Positions 61,913 to 64,000 of a DNA stretch of 64,000 bases are shown in pieces. The stretch covers positions 2,642,501 to 2,706,500 of the forward strand of contig NZ_MQUC01000003.1 of assembly GCF_002994045.1 (NCBI RefSeq). Direction: 5' to 3'. This DNA comes from Nonlabens agnitus (GTDB taxonomy: Bacteria; Bacteroidota; Bacteroidia; Flavobacteriales; Flavobacteriaceae). The translations under genes were made by a program, and so were the position numbers. The notes under the pieces were generated by a model. That model worked only from the letters and a program-made list of their open reading frames with translations, had not been told where the DNA came from and did not search any database. Each line of letters begins with the position of its first letter. Position 1 is the stretch's first letter.

Positions 61913-63457
61913 ATGAAAAAAACACTACTGTACGTTTTTATAGGCCTTTTGACAGTGGTGGTTGGAGGTTATTTCTATGCCAATTATCTTGTGAAAAGCA
62001 AGCTGGAATCTTTTCTAGCAGAACAGCTTTCACCTGAACTTGATTTTCAATATGGAGATCTGTATATGAGTACCTTCACAGGAACCATCTCGATTAAGGA
62101 TATCAATGTTGAACTCTCCAATCAAACCGATACTCTAGTACACACCAGAGCTACCGTAGATAAGTTGTCCTTATCTGGTTTTGGCTATTGGAAGTTTTTT
62201 GTCAAGGATCAAATCCAGTTTGAGAGAATCAATATTGATAGAAACAACATTGTCTATTTCAAGGATAAATTCAAATCTACTGCGCAAATTGACACGATAA
62301 AGGCAAATCCGCTGGCGACGCTGGATAAAAGCGTACTTATCGAGAATGTGGATATTGGAGCTACATCATTTACTATTTATGACTCTTCCAAAGATTCTGT
62401 GGTGTTGCATGTTGCCAAAGCTGCATTTGCAGCGAGAGACGTTCGTACTGATGGGAAAACCATACGCAAACGTATTCCTGTTACTTACGAGGACGTGCAT
62501 TTGGAAAGCGACTCATTATTTTTAAAAATCAGCCCTTTTGAAACGCTTAGTGTCGGGCATATGAGTTTGACCCAAGAAGACATCACGATCGATAGGCTTT
62601 CCATCAAACCTAAATTCTCTAAAACGCAGTACAAAAGACTTATTGATAAGGAACGCGATTATACCGTTCTTGACGTTCCGGTCGTTGAACTTCTAGGCTA
62701 CAACTTCGGGTTTAATGGCTCAACCTTGTTTACTAAGGTGGACAAGATCCATCTAGAAACACCAGAGTTATCCATATATCGAGATAAGCTGGTAGCAGAC
62801 GATCCAAGCTTCAAACCTCTGTACAGTAAATTGCTGAGAGATTTAAATATGGATCTCATGGTAGATAGCATCACGGTTTCCAACAGTGTGATTACCTATG
62901 AAGAAAAGCTTAAGGCAGATCAACCTGCAGGCTCCATCAAATTCACAAATCTGGATTTGAATATGTCCACCGTAGGTAACACGCAACACGCTGGAGAGCT
63001 CACAAAAATCACAGCCGATGGTCTTTTCCAACAAAGCAATCTGCATGTGGATTGGGCTTTTGATGTACATGACACCAGTGATGCCTTTAGATTTAGTGGA
63101 AATCTAGGGAAACTGCCTGCTGCAAATATCAATTCTTTCACAGGTCCCAACCTCAATGTAGGATTTGAAGGCACACTGCAGGAAATCTATTTTGACATTT
63201 CAGGGAACAATAACCGCTCACAGACCGCGATGAAAATGGCCTATGAAGACTTTAAGATCGACCTGATGAAAAAGGATGGTACAGGAATCAATAAGTTGCT
63301 CTCTGGTATCGCCAATCTATTTGTTGCTAATGATAGCCGTAAAAACGGTGAGAAATATCGTGAGGGAAATGGTGAAGCAGACCGCAACAAGACGCAATCT
63401 GTGTTCAATTTTGTGTGGATCAGTATTCTATCGGCCTTGATTAAGACGATGACTTAG
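61913..63457 (+). CDS. AsmA/DUF748-like membrane-anchored periplasmic protein
   Basis: 514 residues. An N-terminal membrane helix (MKKTLLYVFIGLLTVVVGGYFYANYL) is followed by an AsmA/TamB-type beta-rich repeat domain (GTISIKDINVELSN, TADGLFQQSNLHVDWAF, SGNLGKLPAANINSFTGPNLNVGFEGTLQEIYFDISG) and a short C-terminal helix (ILSALIKTM). This family forms long bridge-like periplasmic structures linked to phospholipid transport and outer-membrane assembly. The gene likely belongs to the same unit as hflX. Confidence 0.75.
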   Translation: MKKTLLYVFIGLLTVVVGGYFYANYLVKSKLESFLAEQLSPELDFQYGDLYMSTFTGTISIKDINVELSNQTDTLVHTRATVDKLSLSGFGYWKFFVKDQIQFERINIDRNNIVYFKDKFKSTAQIDTIKANPLATLDKSVLIENVDIGATSFTIYDSSKDSVVLHVAKAAFAARDVRTDGKTIRKRIPVTYEDVHLESDSLFLKISPFETLSVGHMSLTQEDITIDRLSIKPKFSKTQYKRLIDKERDYTVLDVPVVELLGYNFGFNGSTLFTKVDKIHLETPELSIYRDKLVADDPSFKPLYSKLLRDLNMDLMVDSITVSNSVITYEEKLKADQPAGSIKFTNLDLNMSTVGNTQHAGELTKITADGLFQQSNLHVDWAFDVHDTSDAFRFSGNLGKLPAANINSFTGPNLNVGFEGTLQEIYFDISGNNNRSQTAMKMAYEDFKIDLMKKDGTGINKLLSGIANLFVANDSRKNGEKYREGNGEADRNKTQSVFNFVWISILSALIKTMT

Positions 63458-63463
63458 AGAAGT

Positions 63464-63483
63464 TTCGCTTTCGCGAAAGCGAA
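63464..63483. repeat. exact 20/20 palindrome copy, intergenic
   Basis: It lies 6 nt after the AsmA-like stop codon and 15 nt before the stop of the convergent DUF3078 gene, at a position where a terminator would be expected. Confidence 0.95.
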
Positions 63484-63498
63484 CTCTTTTAATACTCT

Positions 63499-64000
63499 TT
63501 ACAAGGTATAATTCAACCCTAATCCTGAAACCTCGCGTATCTGGAAGGCACCAACGGCGTTATCGTCATAGATGGCTTGAAAGATCAACTTGGCACTAAT
63601 ATAATCGTTGACTTTCATGTTGATGTTAGTCGCATAATTGATATCGACGTTTCCTGGTTTATCCAAGTAATTAGAATATATGAGCAGCTTGTTGTCCATG
63701 GTAATGTTGTCCATGATCTTGAGCTTGTACACCGCATTAATGGAGGCGCCTAGTTCATAACGTCTACTTTCTCCAGCTGCCACGCCAAAGTAACTGCCGT
63801 CCTCATAATCTTCTGCACTGGTAAACATGTCATCCACCATGATCAATCGTGCAGTCGATGGCGCTACATTAAGCGTAAGCACCTTATTCTTTTTGTACAA
63901 AAATCCTGGGCCGGCTTGAAAATACCCTGGAGAAAACATGTTAGTGCGCTCTGTTCTTGTGATCTCACCATCTTCATTTGTGGCATAGACATAGCCTTTA
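63499..64000 (-). CDS. DUF3078 family protein, C-terminal part (N-terminus outside window)
   Basis: The frame stays open to the right edge, so this is the C-terminal 167 residues of a longer gene. It has barrel-like alternating residues (MFSPGYFQAGPGFLYKKNKVLTLNVAP, MKVNDYISAKLIFQAIYDDNAVG) and ends GLGLNYTL, consistent with a DUF3078 outer-membrane protein, a family of unknown function in Bacteroidota. Confidence 0.7.
   Translation of the reverse strand, partial: KGYVYATNEDGEITRTERTNMFSPGYFQAGPGFLYKKNKVLTLNVAPSTARLIMVDDMFTSAEDYEDGSYFGVAAGESRRYELGASINAVYKLKIMDNITMDNKLLIYSNYLDKPGNVDINYATNINMKVNDYISAKLIFQAIYDDNAVGAFQIREVSGLGLNYTL

Overview
The window is a 64 kb chromosomal stretch of a member of the Bacteroidota, almost certainly Flavobacteriaceae. 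The evidence is a SusC/SusD pair, a complete Bat (Bacteroides aerotolerance) locus, a single-subunit-type succinate dehydrogenase cytochrome b, many short-leader lipoproteins, DUF4254/DUF3078-type proteins, and promoters matching the Bacteroidota TAnnTTTG -7 element. The genus cannot be fixed from sequence alone; Nonlabens or a relative is a guess. There are no rRNA or tRNA genes, no insertion sequence, no prophage and no CRISPR array that I can see.

Layout. 1-6 kb: end of a membrane protein, DUF4254 protein, family-9 glycosyltransferase, a lipoprotein and a very large outer-membrane beta-barrel protein. 6-15 kb: glycyl-tRNA synthetase, a coiled-coil protein, a ComF-type protein, an Ig-like lipoprotein, an omega-amidase/aminotransferase pair, a LytTR two-component system. 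15-19.5 kb: a DUF5694 protein and the sdhC-sdhA-sdhB operon. 19.7-29.8 kb: a SusCD locus with two PKD-type surface lipoproteins but no enzyme, and a large BNR/sortilin-like secreted protein. 30-38 kb: Xaa-Pro aminopeptidase, small proteins, a CNNM/CorC-type transporter, an AT-rich accessory patch (33.8-35.95 kb) carrying a C39-like cysteine-peptidase lipoprotein and a small frameshifted lipoprotein, then hemB and an SDR oxidoreductase. 38.6-52.2 kb: moxR-DUF58-bat locus (interrupted in two places by AT-rich or repetitive DNA) followed by two SulP transporters. 52.3-57.9 kb: cvpA, hemC-hemA, a divergent AraC regulator, an ABC ATPase with a tiny membrane partner. 58-64 kb: two related four-helix membrane proteins, a histone-deacetylase-family protein, hflX, an AsmA-like protein and the end of a DUF3078 protein.

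The most striking signal is not a gene. A 20-bp perfect palindrome, TTCGCTTTCGCGAAAGCGAA, occurs about 22 times (counting a few degraded copies), about once per 3 kb, both between genes and inside them. Every exact copy is intergenic. Copies inside genes keep the 14-16 bp core and are read in all three phases, giving the peptides LSRKR, RFRES or AFAKA, so unrelated proteins share these pentapeptides. It resembles the cyanobacterial HIP1 phenomenon in kind but not in sequence. The other candidates for something new are the accessory patch at 33.8-35.95 kb (lipoprotein with a C-terminal cysteine peptidase, an 8-bp tandem repeat just upstream, and a poly-A frameshift in the downstream lipoprotein) and a small AT-rich gene inserted into the bat locus between near-identical flanking repeats.

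Functionally the window is mostly housekeeping: tetrapyrrole synthesis (hemA, hemB, hemC), respiration (sdhCAB), translation (glyS, hflX), envelope assembly and glycan uptake.
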